In this document: positions 1 to 7,297 of the stretch, one piece after another
Numbering within the stretch: position 1 is the first letter of the stretch
How the letters are laid out: every line of letters starts with the position of its first letter
Assembly (NCBI GenBank): GCA_023409795.1
Contig: JAEYQX010000089.1
Location: forward strand, 1-11,586
Direction of reading: 5' to 3'
Source: Pseudomonadota bacterium
GTDB taxonomy: Bacteria > Pseudomonadota > Alphaproteobacteria > Caulobacterales > Caulobacteraceae
Length of the DNA stretch: 11,586 nucleotides
Made by a program: the position numbers and the translations under genes
The notes under the pieces: generated by a model
Databases searched by the model: none
What the model saw: only the letters and a program-made list of their open reading frames with translations
What the model was told of the DNA's origin: nothing

Positions 1-114
1 CTCGACCGTCACCGTGGCACCCAGGGCAAGCAGCTTCTTAACCGTCTCAGGCGTGACGGCACAGCGCGGTTCGCCATCGCGGCGCTCGCGGGTTACGGCA
101 ATGGCAACAGCCAA
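1..114 (-). CDS. pntA: NAD(P) transhydrogenase subunit alpha, N-terminal 38 codons (partial)
   Basis: Only the first 38 codons are in the window; the gene continues past position 1. The peptide begins MAVAIAVTRERR and includes the stretch TPETVKKLLALGA, the typical start of the alpha subunit of proton-translocating transhydrogenase (the alanine dehydrogenase/PntA N-terminal fold, which builds the NAD(H)-binding dI domain). The complete enzyme uses the proton gradient across the inner membrane to reduce NADP+ with NADH. I chose TTG at 112-114 because no ATG or GTG is in frame nearby and a strong purine tract, GGGAGGGA on the minus strand, ends 5 nt before it. An in-frame ATT two codons earlier is too close to that ribosome site. 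Related bacteria often split this enzyme into pntAA, pntAB and pntB; the window cannot show which form is present. The neighbouring oxidase subunit gene is a common neighbour of pntA in this group. Confidence 0.85.
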   Translation of the reverse strand, partial: MAVAIAVTRERRDGEPRCAVTPETVKKLLALGATVTVE

Positions 115-144
115 GCGAATCCCTCCCTTGATCCAGGTAAACCA

Positions 145-174
145 AGGTTAGGCCAAACGCGCCGCGCCCGTCAA
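145..174 (-). promoter_or_regulatory. Candidate promoter for pntA
   Basis: On the minus strand TTGACGG (168-174) matches the -35 consensus. A weaker TAACCT (145-150) follows the TTGACG hexamer after 18 nt. It lies downstream of the terminator at 200-230 and would start RNA about 24 nt before the pntA TTG codon, as expected if pntA is transcribed independently. The -10 match is poor, so this rests mainly on the -35 and the position. Confidence 0.4.
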
Positions 175-199
175 AGCGCAAAACTGGCAAGCGGACAGT

Positions 200-230
200 A
201 AAAAGCCCGCTGACCCAAGGTCAACGGGCT
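200..230 (-). terminator. Rho-independent terminator after the oxidase subunit IV gene
   Basis: Read on the minus strand, AGCCCG-t-TGACC pairs with GGTCA-g-CGGGCT. The two stem blocks (6 and 5 bp) are separated by one mismatch and closed by a 3-nt loop. The stem runs directly into five T residues (A tract at 200-204 on the plus strand). It starts 22 nt after the stop codon of the 253-507 gene, and no other gene lies between. It should end that transcript before pntA. Confidence 0.85.
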
Positions 231-252
231 CCTTAATTCGACTGAACGGGGC

Positions 253-507
253 CTAGTGCGCCGCGGCTTTTTTCTTGCGCAGGCTGGCGACGCCGATCAC
301 GGCCACGGCGGCGGCACCGACGAGGGCACCCAGGAAGCCGCTGCCTGTGCAGAACCACAGGACCAGGAAGACCAGCAGGACCGAGACGGCGAAGGTGCAC
401 CACTTGGCGATCACCTTGAACACAGCCCAGGTCTTGGCCTGTTCCGAGATCTCCATCTGCCCGTGCACATGGTCATGGGCGGCATAGTCAGCGTGGGGGT
501 CGGCCAT
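253..507 (-). CDS. aa3-type cytochrome c oxidase subunit IV-like small membrane protein
   Basis: This 84-residue protein has a His-rich N-terminus (His5, 11, 13, 15). It then has the amphipathic block MEISEQAKTWAVFKVIAKW (residues 18-36) and two hydrophobic segments at about 36-53 and 55-76, ending in a basic RKKK tail. The acidic/aromatic block before the first membrane segment resembles the bacterial aa3-type cytochrome c oxidase subunit IV family (COX4_pro_2), a small accessory subunit of the terminal oxidase in the inner membrane. Family members commonly have a single membrane segment, so the second one here is slightly unusual. The ATG at 505-507 is preceded by GGAAGA at suitable spacing. 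A promoter lies just upstream and an intrinsic terminator just downstream, so it is probably monocistronic. The assignment rests on motif and context. Confidence 0.75.
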   Translation of the reverse strand: MADPHADYAAHDHVHGQMEISEQAKTWAVFKVIAKWCTFAVSVLLVFLVLWFCTGSGFLGALVGAAAVAVIGVASLRKKKAAAH

Positions 508-544
508 CAGGTCTTCCGCAAAAAGAGTCGAGATTTTGACGTGT

Positions 545-572
545 CTTATAGCGACCGTGGCGCTTCACTCAA
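545..572 (-). promoter_or_regulatory. Promoter for the oxidase subunit IV gene
   Basis: The minus strand reads TTGAGTG (566-572), 13 nt, then GCTATAAG (545-552). This fits the Caulobacter housekeeping sigma pattern (TTGACGS, 10-14 nt, GCTANAWC) with few mismatches, and reads as TTGAGT-N16-TATAAG in E. coli terms. It lies between the upstream hydrolase stop codon and the subunit IV start codon and gives a leader of about 30 nt. Confidence 0.6.
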
Positions 573-581
573 GACCTGGGT

Positions 582-1946
582 TCAATCAAGTCGGGCCAGG
601 AGGTCGCGAGTGAAGCCGGCAATGTCGAAACCCTGTCCGGCCGGGTCTTCGCCACGGCGCACAATGACGACACGGCGGCTGGGAATGATGACCACATACT
701 GGCCCCGGTTGCCAAAGGCGGCAAAGGCATCGGCGGGCACACCCTCAGAGCGATTCATGACCCAGAAGGTCGCGCCATAGCCGAACGCCCCGGTTGGCGG
801 CTGGGGTCCGGAAGGGGTCGCCACGAACCGGGCCCAGCCCTGCGGCAACAGGCGCTCGCCCTCCCAGACGCCATCATTCAGATAAAGCTGGCCCAGCCGT
901 GACAGGTCCCGCGCCGTGGTCCAGACCTGGGACGACAGCATGAAGTTCCCGCGCCAGTCCGTCTCGGCAAAGGTATGGATCATGCCCAGCCGGTCCAGGA
1001 AGGCAGACGGCGGATGCTCGCCAAAGCCCCGGGCGATGCCCATTACGGCCAGGAGGGTATCGTTGTTCGCATAGCGATAGGTGCTCCCGACCGGGTGCAG
1101 CAGCGGCCAGCCGGGTGCCTGCTCATCCACGCTGGTGCCGCCGAAATAAAGGGCATCGGTGCGGTTTCCGGCCGTGTCGCTGGTCAGGCCGGACGACATC
1201 CGCATCAGGGATTCCAGGGTGATGGCGGCGCGGGGGTCGCCGGGCTGCTGCCAGTCGGCGATGGCGGCCGGATCCTGGACCCTGACCTCGCCGCGATGCA
1301 CGGCGGCCCCGATCAGGGTGCCCGCCAGGCTCTTGGCGACCGACCAGGTGCGCTGCGGCGTATTGGGGCCAAACCCCTCGGCATAGTGCTCGGCCACCCG
1401 CTGCCCGTCCTGAAGGACGACGACGCCGGTCGTGCGGCTGCCCGGGCCATAGGCTTCGGCAAAGGCAGCCTCGATCACTGCCTGCGCGCCCGCCTCATCG
1501 CCCCTGACGGGCCCGGCAGGCAGGTCAGGAGCCGACGCCCGGCGCGGCACCGCAGCCAGGGCAGGCCCCTCGACATAGCCCATGGGCTGGATCACGCAGC
1601 CCTGGCCAGGGCGGTGACGGGCCACGCGGGGCGGAGCCTGATCATCCCAAGCCACCCTGACCCCGGCCTCGGACACCTCGGCCTGCAGATGGCCGATGAT
1701 CGGCACCAGCTCGGGATAGATGCCGACCAGTTCATGGGCCTCGACGTGCGCAAGCGTTCGCTCAGCGCCCGCCGCCTGTGCCGTCTTCAGGGCGCTGCAG
1801 ACCGTCAGGGCCTTGTAGCCCGCCGCCATGGCCCTTTGCGCCGCCGGGAAGCTGGCCACCGCTTCGGGCACCTGGAAGGCCTGGGTGCGGGCCGGAAGGA
1901 GGGCGACAAGCGCGGCAGCCGCCAGCGTCGGGAACAGGGTTTTCAT
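582..1946 (-). CDS. Exported serine hydrolase of the beta-lactamase/penicillin-binding fold (S12, NylB/EstB-like)
   Basis: The 454-residue protein starts with a signal peptide (hydrophobic core 5-18, likely cut after Ala-Arg-Thr-Gln-Ala at 19-23), so it should act in the periplasm. Residues 24-150 form an N-terminal region with two cysteines (Cys50, Cys117) that could pair. The catalytic domain begins near residue 155. It shows the nucleophile motif SVAK (Ser202, Lys205), the Tyr-x-Asn motif YAN (292-294), and a third-motif equivalent, FGNRGQY (411-417). This pattern fits class C beta-lactamase relatives such as 6-aminohexanoate-dimer hydrolases and esterases. Motif three is not the KTG of true beta-lactamases, so antibiotic resistance should not be inferred; the substrate is unknown. 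The ATG at 1944-1946 is set by the signal peptide, and its ribosome site is weak. It lies 55 nt after the peptidase gene in the same direction. Confidence 0.85.
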   Translation of the reverse strand: MKTLFPTLAAAALVALLPARTQAFQVPEAVASFPAAQRAMAAGYKALTVCSALKTAQAAGAERTLAHVEAHELVGIYPELVPIIGHLQAEVSEAGVRVAWDDQAPPRVARHRPGQGCVIQPMGYVEGPALAAVPRRASAPDLPAGPVRGDEAGAQAVIEAAFAEAYGPGSRTTGVVVLQDGQRVAEHYAEGFGPNTPQRTWSVAKSLAGTLIGAAVHRGEVRVQDPAAIADWQQPGDPRAAITLESLMRMSSGLTSDTAGNRTDALYFGGTSVDEQAPGWPLLHPVGSTYRYANNDTLLAVMGIARGFGEHPPSAFLDRLGMIHTFAETDWRGNFMLSSQVWTTARDLSRLGQLYLNDGVWEGERLLPQGWARFVATPSGPQPPTGAFGYGATFWVMNRSEGVPADAFAAFGNRGQYVVIIPSRRVVIVRRGEDPAGQGFDIAGFTRDLLARLD

Positions 1947-2001
1947 GAAGGCCAGATTTCAGCCTTGATCCGCCCCTGTCAACGCGCCGCGCGGCGGAGC
2001 C

Positions 2002-3804
2002 TCAACTGGCGCTCAGGGCCTCGAACCGGTCGACCAGTTTTTCCAGACGACGGGTGCCGATGGTCCAGAAGGCCGGGTCGCGCGGGTTCAGGCCCAGCGG
2101 GGCCAGGGCCTCGACATAGGTGCGCGATCCACCGCCAGCCAGGAGCTCGCGATACAGCGGCGTGAAGGCCGCCGGGTCCTTGGCCCGCGTCTCCATCAGT
2201 GCCGCCACCAGCAGGTCGCCAAAGGCATAGGCATAGACATAGAAGGGCGAGTGGACGAAGTGGCTGACATAGGCCCACCAGTCCTCGTAGCCGCTCAGGT
2301 CCACCGCCGGGCCCAGGCTGGCCGAAAGCTCCTCCATCCAGATCTGGCGGATACGCTCGACCGGCACCTCGCCCGCCGCGCGCTCGTCATGGAAGCGGGT
2401 CTCGAAGCGGTGGAAGGCGATCTGGCGCACCACCGTATTCAGGCCATCCTCGATCCGGCCCGCCAGCAGGGCGCGCTGATCCTGGGGCGTGGCCTCGGCC
2501 AGCAGGCGGTCAAAGGTCAGGCCCTCGGCAAAGATCGAGGCGGTCTCGGCCAGGGTCAGCGGGGTGTCGGCCAGCAGCGAGCCCTGGCCGGCAGCCAGGG
2601 TCTGGTGCACCCCGTGGCCCAGTTCGTGGGCCAGGGTCAGCAGGTCGCGGCGCTCGCCCATCCAGTTCAGGAAGACATAGGGGTGGCGGTCCGCCGTCAC
2701 CGGGTGGGCATAGGCCCCCGACTGCTTGCCGGCCCGGGCGCGGGCGTCGATCCAGGGACGGTCAAAGAACCACCCGGCGCGCTCGGCAAAATCACCGCCC
2801 AGGTCGCTGAAGCTGGCCAGGACCTGGGACCGGGCCTCGGCCCAGCTGTAGGTCCGGCCGCGCGCCTTTTCGATCGGGGCGTTGCGGTCCCAGTGTGCCA
2901 GCCGGGTCTTGCCCATGGCCGCCGCCTTGAGCGCATAATAGCGGTGCGAGATACGCGGATAGGCCTCGGCCACGGCTTCGGCCATGGCGTCGACGCTGGC
3001 TCCATCGACCTCATTGGCCAGGTGGCGGCTGTCGGCGGGACGGGCAAAGCCGCGCCACCTGTCTTCCAGCGCCTTGTCGGCCGCGACCGTGTTCAGCACC
3101 ATGGCCATGGTCTGGGCCTTGTCGGCAAAGGCCGCCGACAGGGCCTTGCCCGCCGCCTCGCGCCGGGCTTCATCGGGGTCAGACAGGCGGTTCAGGCCCT
3201 CGGACAGGGTCAGGCTCTCGCCCTCAGTCTCGGCCCGCAGCGCGGCCAGGGTTTCGTCGAACAGGCGCGGCCACTGGGCCTTGATCGGCCCGCTTTCGGC
3301 GATGAAGGTCTCGAGTTCCTGCGACAGCTCATGCGGCTTCATGGCCCGCAGGCGGCGCAGCCAGGGCCGCCATCGGTCTGCGCCCGGCCAGGCCTGCAGG
3401 GCGGCCTCGACCTCGGCCTCGTCCAGCTGGTTCAGCTCCAGCGTCAACCAGACGGTCGGGGTGGCGATGGCCGTCATCTTCTCGCGGATATTGGCCTCAA
3501 AGCCCTGGGCCGTGGCATCGTCGCGTGCGGTCGAGGCGGCCAGGAAAGCATAGGCCCCAAGCCCGCCCATGATGTCGGCAGCCTGCTCATACAGACTGAT
3601 GGCCTCATCCAGCCCGCGCCCCAGGGTCGCGCCATCGCCACGGCTGGCGATCAGGCGGCCCTGCCAGGCGTTCATCCTGTCGACCAGGACCCTGGCACGA
3701 TCCAGGTCAGCCTCGATGCGCGCATCCTCGCGCGAGGTATAGAGGTCGGACAGGTCCCACAGCGGGGCGTCGGCGAATTCTTCAGTCTTTACGGGCGCGT
3801 TCAT
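2002..3804 (-). CDS. pepF: M3-family zinc oligoendopeptidase (PepF-type)
   Basis: The 600-residue protein has the M3 thermolysin-like active site: HELGH at 393-397 (zinc ligands His393 and His397, catalytic Glu394) and a downstream glutamate in LAETASIFAE (Glu420) as third ligand. Near the C-terminus HFVHSPFYVYAYAFG (515-529) is the conserved His/Tyr-rich segment that lines the M3 cleft. The length matches oligoendopeptidase F. With no signal peptide it should be cytoplasmic and degrade short peptides. I start at ATG 3802-3804 (MNAPVKTEEF), where family similarity begins. The open frame runs 41 codons further, but that would overlap the divergent DUF4153 gene and its ribosome site. An AGGG lies only 3 nt before the ATG, so initiation may be modest. 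The serine hydrolase gene follows after 55 nt, suggesting a two-gene transcript. Confidence 0.9.
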   Translation of the reverse strand: MNAPVKTEEFADAPLWDLSDLYTSREDARIEADLDRARVLVDRMNAWQGRLIASRGDGATLGRGLDEAISLYEQAADIMGGLGAYAFLAASTARDDATAQGFEANIREKMTAIATPTVWLTLELNQLDEAEVEAALQAWPGADRWRPWLRRLRAMKPHELSQELETFIAESGPIKAQWPRLFDETLAALRAETEGESLTLSEGLNRLSDPDEARREAAGKALSAAFADKAQTMAMVLNTVAADKALEDRWRGFARPADSRHLANEVDGASVDAMAEAVAEAYPRISHRYYALKAAAMGKTRLAHWDRNAPIEKARGRTYSWAEARSQVLASFSDLGGDFAERAGWFFDRPWIDARARAGKQSGAYAHPVTADRHPYVFLNWMGERRDLLTLAHELGHGVHQTLAAGQGSLLADTPLTLAETASIFAEGLTFDRLLAEATPQDQRALLAGRIEDGLNTVVRQIAFHRFETRFHDERAAGEVPVERIRQIWMEELSASLGPAVDLSGYEDWWAYVSHFVHSPFYVYAYAFGDLLVAALMETRAKDPAAFTPLYRELLAGGGSRTYVEALAPLGLNPRDPAFWTIGTRRLEKLVDRFEALSAS

Positions 3805-3854
3805 GACCCTGTTGTGGGGTGTGGCGGCCTTGACCGCAACCTCTGCACACGCAG

Positions 3855-3881
3855 GCTTGAGCCTTTCCTTGGCCCGGACAA
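3855..3881 (-). promoter_or_regulatory. Weak candidate promoter for the oligoendopeptidase gene
   Basis: On the minus strand TTGTCCG (3875-3881) is followed after 12 nt by GCTCAAGC (3855-3862), a partial match to the Caulobacter -35/-10 pattern. It lies in the 113-nt divergent gap between pepF and the DUF4153 gene. The -10 half overlaps a short palindrome, AGGCT-TG-AGCCT (3853-3864), which could be an operator. No equally good promoter is visible for the plus-strand gene. Confidence 0.3.
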
Positions 3882-3917
3882 GGTGACACCCTCGCCCTTC
3901 GTCCAGGAGTGCCCGCC

Positions 3918-5702
3918 GTGAACCCATTGCCGTCCGAATCCCATGGCCGCGCCTCGCTGCAGGGCTCCAGGGCCCTTGGCCTGGCCCGCATCGCCATTGG
4001 CCTGGTCCAGGGGGCCTTGCTCTATGGGTTGTGGCTCAGCGCCTCGGGCGAGCCCATGGCCTGGCCCGCGACCCAGCCTGCGCTCTTTGCCGCCCTGGGC
4101 CTGGCCATCGGCCTTGGCCCCATGGTCTTGCTGGCAGGCGTCGGCCGTCTGTCGCTGCGCAGCCTCCTGCCGTGGGCCGCGATCGCCCTGGCGGCCCTGG
4201 CCCTGCTGGGGTGGCACGACGCCGCAGCCCAGACCGATGAGCACCACTATCCGCCCTACCTGCGCTTCCCCGTGGTCGCCTTCAGCGCCGCCGCCCTGTT
4301 CATCGCCCACCACCTGGTTGTCCCGGCCGTGACCAGCCGTCGCTGGATTGCCGACTTCGACGACTATTTCGACACGGCGTGGAAGGCGGGGGTGCAGCTG
4401 GCCCTGTCGCTGGGTTTCACCCTGGCCTTCTGGCTCCTGTTCTTCCTGGGGGCCGCCCTGTTCAAGGTCATTGGCCTTCGCTTCCTGCAGGACCTGATCG
4501 ACAAGGAGTGGTTCTCGATCCCGGTCACCTGCCTGGTCTTTGCCGTTGCCGTCCAGCTGACCGACGTGCGCGACGGCCTGATCCGGGGCGTGCGGACCGT
4601 AGCCCTGATGCTGCTGTCGTGGCTGTTGCTGGTCATGACGGTGCTGGTGGCCGGCTTCCTGCTGGCCCTGCCCTTCACCGGGCTGGATGGCCTGTGGGAG
4701 ACCGGCAGTGCCACCGCCCTGGTCCTGTCGGCAGCCGCCGCCCTGATCATCCTGGTCAACACCGCCTATCAGGACGGGCGCGAGGACAACCTGCCGCCGC
4801 CGCTGCTGCGCGGGGCGGTGCGGGTGGCCAGCCTGCTGCTGGTGCCCCTGGTCGCCATCGCTGTCTGGGGCCTGGCGCTGCGGATCGGCCAGCATGGCCT
4901 GACGCCGGACCGGATCATCGCCATGGCCTGCACCCTGGTCGGGGCGGTCTATGCCGCAGGCTATGCCCATGCGGCCCTGTCACCCCTGTGGCGCAGCCTT
5001 AGCTGGATGAAGCCTTTGGAGCGGACCAATGTGGCGGCGGCCGTCCTGACGGTCGGGCTGATCCTGGCCCTGTTCAGCCCCCTGCTCGACCCGGCCCGGC
5101 TCTCGGTCGCCGATCAGGTCAGCCGGCTGGAGCGGGGCCGCGTGGCGGTCGCGGACTTCGACTTCCAGTTCCTGAGGTTCGAGGCTGGCCGGTCCGGCCA
5201 GGCCGTCCTGGCCCGCCTTGCCCGCTCGGATGATCCCGCCATTGCCGCCCCCGCGCGCGAGGCGCAGAGGATGACCAGCCGGCAGCCGGTCCTGCCCCGG
5301 GACCAGGCCAGGCCAGTGTTCCAGACCAGGCCCGCCGGGCAGGCCGTGCCCGAAGGCTTTGCCGTGGCCACCCATCCCGGCGACCCGCGCTTCAACTGCA
5401 ATGCCCAGGCAGGCTGTGTCCTGGTGCTGCGCGACCTGGACGGCGACGGCCAGGTCGAGGCCCTGCTGGCGGACCGCTATACGCTCAACCTCTACCGGGC
5501 CGAGGGCGCGGGCTGGGCCTATATGGGCTTCTATCCGATGATGTCCTGTGACCAGCCGGGGCGGGATCCGCGCGACCTGCTGCGCAATCCTGACCTCGCC
5601 CCTGCCCCGCCCCAGGTGCCGGACCTGTTGCTGGGCGGCCGACGCTTCCCCTTCAGCCCCGACACCTCGTGCAGGCCAGGGCCGGCGTTAACCCCTGAAT
5701 AG
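3918..5702 (+). CDS. DUF4153 family polytopic inner-membrane protein
   Basis: The 594-residue protein has about eleven hydrophobic segments between residues 24 and 390, then a soluble C-terminal part of about 200 residues. The block from about residue 158 to 287 matches the DUF4153 family; it includes GFTLAFWLLFFLGAALFK, the LTDVRDGLIRG loop and NTAYQDG. Family function is unknown. The C-terminal part has four cysteines (about 495, 500, 544, 585) and an acidic loop DLDGDG (506-511), like EF-hand or VCBS calcium loops, so it may be periplasmic and bind a metal. I start at GTG 3918 because AGGAG (3905-3909) sits 8 nt before it; the in-frame GTG at 3909 overlaps that ribosome site. It is divergent from pepF and lies 133 nt before tacA. 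Its last codons contain the first of two GTTAACCCCT repeats. Confidence 0.85.
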   Translation: MNPLPSESHGRASLQGSRALGLARIAIGLVQGALLYGLWLSASGEPMAWPATQPALFAALGLAIGLGPMVLLAGVGRLSLRSLLPWAAIALAALALLGWHDAAAQTDEHHYPPYLRFPVVAFSAAALFIAHHLVVPAVTSRRWIADFDDYFDTAWKAGVQLALSLGFTLAFWLLFFLGAALFKVIGLRFLQDLIDKEWFSIPVTCLVFAVAVQLTDVRDGLIRGVRTVALMLLSWLLLVMTVLVAGFLLALPFTGLDGLWETGSATALVLSAAAALIILVNTAYQDGREDNLPPPLLRGAVRVASLLLVPLVAIAVWGLALRIGQHGLTPDRIIAMACTLVGAVYAAGYAHAALSPLWRSLSWMKPLERTNVAAAVLTVGLILALFSPLLDPARLSVADQVSRLERGRVAVADFDFQFLRFEAGRSGQAVLARLARSDDPAIAAPAREAQRMTSRQPVLPRDQARPVFQTRPAGQAVPEGFAVATHPGDPRFNCNAQAGCVLVLRDLDGDGQVEALLADRYTLNLYRAEGAGWAYMGFYPMMSCDQPGRDPRDLLRNPDLAPAPPQVPDLLLGGRRFPFSPDTSCRPGPALTPE

Positions 5703-5720
5703 GCATGGCGGTTAACCCCT
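5687..5720. repeat. Pair of exact 10-bp direct repeats (GTTAACCCCT) upstream of tacA
   Basis: GTTAACCCCT occurs at 5687-5696 and again at 5711-5720, with starts 24 bp apart. The first copy is inside the last codons of the DUF4153 gene and the second is in the intergenic region. Each contains TTAAC, the half-site of the CtrA box, but the spacing is not the canonical TTAA-N7-TTAA. They lie 115-150 bp before the tacA start, a plausible place for a regulator. Confidence 0.55.
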
Positions 5721-5835
5721 CGCTCAGGTCTCGGAAACCCGTTCTTCACCCGGACGCTCTAGAACAGGTCGTCAGCGAGCCGGGTCCATCCCTACGAGGC
5801 CTGCCGCTGTGGTGATGGTTTAGGGTGTACCTCTG

Positions 5836-7287
5836 ATGGCTAAAACCGTTCTGGTTGTTGACGATGATCCCACCCAGCGCCGCCTGATCCAGGCGGTCCT
5901 GGAGCGCGAGGGTTACGCCGTCGTTCACGCAGAAACGGGCGGTGAGGCGATCGACCGGCTGACCAAGGGCGGCGGGGCCGACGTGGTCCTGCTGGACCTG
6001 GTCCTGCCGGGCCTGTCCGGGCTTGAAACCCTGGCCGAGGTCCGCACGGCGGGCGTAGCGGTGCCGGTCATCGTCCTGACGGCCAACGGCGGCATCGAGA
6101 CGGTGGTCAAGGCCATGCAAGCCGGGGCCCAGGACTTCTTCGTCAAGCCGGTCGGGCCCGAGCGCCTGCTGATCGGCGTGCGCAATGCCCTGCAACTGAC
6201 CCAGCTGTCCGCCGAGATCGGCCGCCTGAAGAAGCACGTCTCGGGCCGCACATCCTTTGCCGACCTGATCGGTGACAGCCCGGCCATGCGCATGGTCAAG
6301 GCCCTGGGCGAGCGGGCCGCCCGCTCCACCATCCCCGTCCTGATCACCGGCGAGAGCGGTGCGGGCAAGGAAGTCATCGCCCGCGCCCTGCACGGGGCGT
6401 CGGACCGCGCGGGCAAGCCCTTTGTCGCGGTCAACTGCGGTGCGCTTCCGGCCAACCTGGTCGAATCCATCCTGTTCGGTCACGAAAAGGGCAGCTTTAC
6501 CGGTGCCACCGACAAGCACCTGGGCAAGTTCGTCGAGGCCAATGGCGGCACCCTGTTCCTGGACGAGATCGGCGAACTGCCCCTGGACATGCAGGTCAAG
6601 CTGCTGCGCGCCCTGCAGGAGAGCGAGATCGACCCGATCGGCTCCAAGCGCCCGGTCAAGGTCGATGTCCGCATCGTCTCGGCCACCAACCGCGACCCGG
6701 CCCAGCAGGTCAAGGAAGGGGCCTTCCGCGAGGACCTGTTCTATCGCCTGAACGTCTTTCCGATCGAGGCCCCGTCCCTGCGCGAGCGGCGCGAGGACAT
6801 CCCGGCCCTGGTCGATCACTTCATCGCCCGTTTCAACGTCGAGGAAGGCAAGCGCGTCTGCGGCTGCTCGCCCCAGACCCTGGAAATGCTGCAGGCCCAC
6901 GACTGGCCGGGCAATGTCCGCCAGCTGGAGAACGCCGTCTATCGGGCCCTGGTCCTGGCCGATTCCTCGCTGCTGCAGCCGCACGACTTCCCCGCCATCT
7001 CGGGCGTGGCCGTGCCCCTGCTGTCCGAAGGCACCGCGCAGGCCCCGGCAGAGCCTGCCGCGGCGGGCGAGCATACCGAGGCTACCCACAGCCCGATCCA
7101 GATCATCGATTCACGCGGTCACCTGCGCACCCTGGAAGAGATCGAACGCGACCTGATCCAGCACGCCATCGAGGTCTATTCGGGCCATATGAGCGAGATC
7201 GCCCGGCGCCTGGGCATCGGCCGCTCGACCCTGTATCGCAAGGTCAAGGAACAGGGGCTGGAAGAGCAGCTGAAGGAAGCGGGCTGA
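5836..7287 (+). CDS. tacA: TacA, sigma-54-dependent response regulator
   Basis: The 483-residue protein has an NtrC-type layout. The receiver domain (4-118) has acidic residues Asp9-11, phospho-acceptor Asp54, Thr82 and Lys104. The AAA+ sigma-54 domain (about 141-375) has Walker A GESGAGKE (172-179), a sigma-54 contact loop reading GSFTGA (219-224), Walker B GGTLFLDEI (237-245) and FREDLFYRL (297-305). An Ala/Pro-rich linker (about 385-425) precedes a Fis-type helix-turn-helix (about 440-480). Asp54, the N-terminus and the nearby gapR gene fit TacA of Caulobacter, which receives phosphate from ShkA-ShpA and activates staR and spmX with sigma-54 RNA polymerase. The C-terminus ends in Glu-Ala-Gly; small C-terminal residues would suit ClpXP turnover known for TacA, but that is inference. 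AGGG lies 10 nt before the ATG. A close paralogue of the same family cannot be fully excluded. Confidence 0.88.
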   Translation: MAKTVLVVDDDPTQRRLIQAVLEREGYAVVHAETGGEAIDRLTKGGGADVVLLDLVLPGLSGLETLAEVRTAGVAVPVIVLTANGGIETVVKAMQAGAQDFFVKPVGPERLLIGVRNALQLTQLSAEIGRLKKHVSGRTSFADLIGDSPAMRMVKALGERAARSTIPVLITGESGAGKEVIARALHGASDRAGKPFVAVNCGALPANLVESILFGHEKGSFTGATDKHLGKFVEANGGTLFLDEIGELPLDMQVKLLRALQESEIDPIGSKRPVKVDVRIVSATNRDPAQQVKEGAFREDLFYRLNVFPIEAPSLRERREDIPALVDHFIARFNVEEGKRVCGCSPQTLEMLQAHDWPGNVRQLENAVYRALVLADSSLLQPHDFPAISGVAVPLLSEGTAQAPAEPAAAGEHTEATHSPIQIIDSRGHLRTLEEIERDLIQHAIEVYSGHMSEIARRLGIGRSTLYRKVKEQGLEEQLKEAG

Positions 7288-7297
7288 GCCTAGCGCC

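Noticed and set aside
582..1946. Antibiotic-resistance beta-lactamase
   Set aside because: SxxK and YxN motifs are present but the KTG motif is not; the family is dominated by esterases and amide hydrolases.
1985..1996. Perfect palindrome CGCCGCGCGGCG between the peptidase and hydrolase genes
   Set aside because: It has no loop or T tract, and such GC palindromes are frequent at this base composition.
2251..3921. A 556-codon open frame on the plus strand antisense to pepF
   Set aside because: The opposite strand has a full-length M3 peptidase with intact active site. The antisense translation is low-complexity Gly/Gln/Arg-rich with no recognisable domain, as expected for GC-rich shadow frames.
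3805..3927. Upstream extension of the oligoendopeptidase to an ATG at 3927
   Set aside because: It would add 41 residues unlike the family and overlap the ribosome site and start of the divergent DUF4153 gene.
5746..7089. A 447-codon open frame antisense to tacA
   Set aside because: It mirrors the tacA codons and has Asp/Gln/Gly-rich composition without motifs; tacA has all its catalytic motifs.
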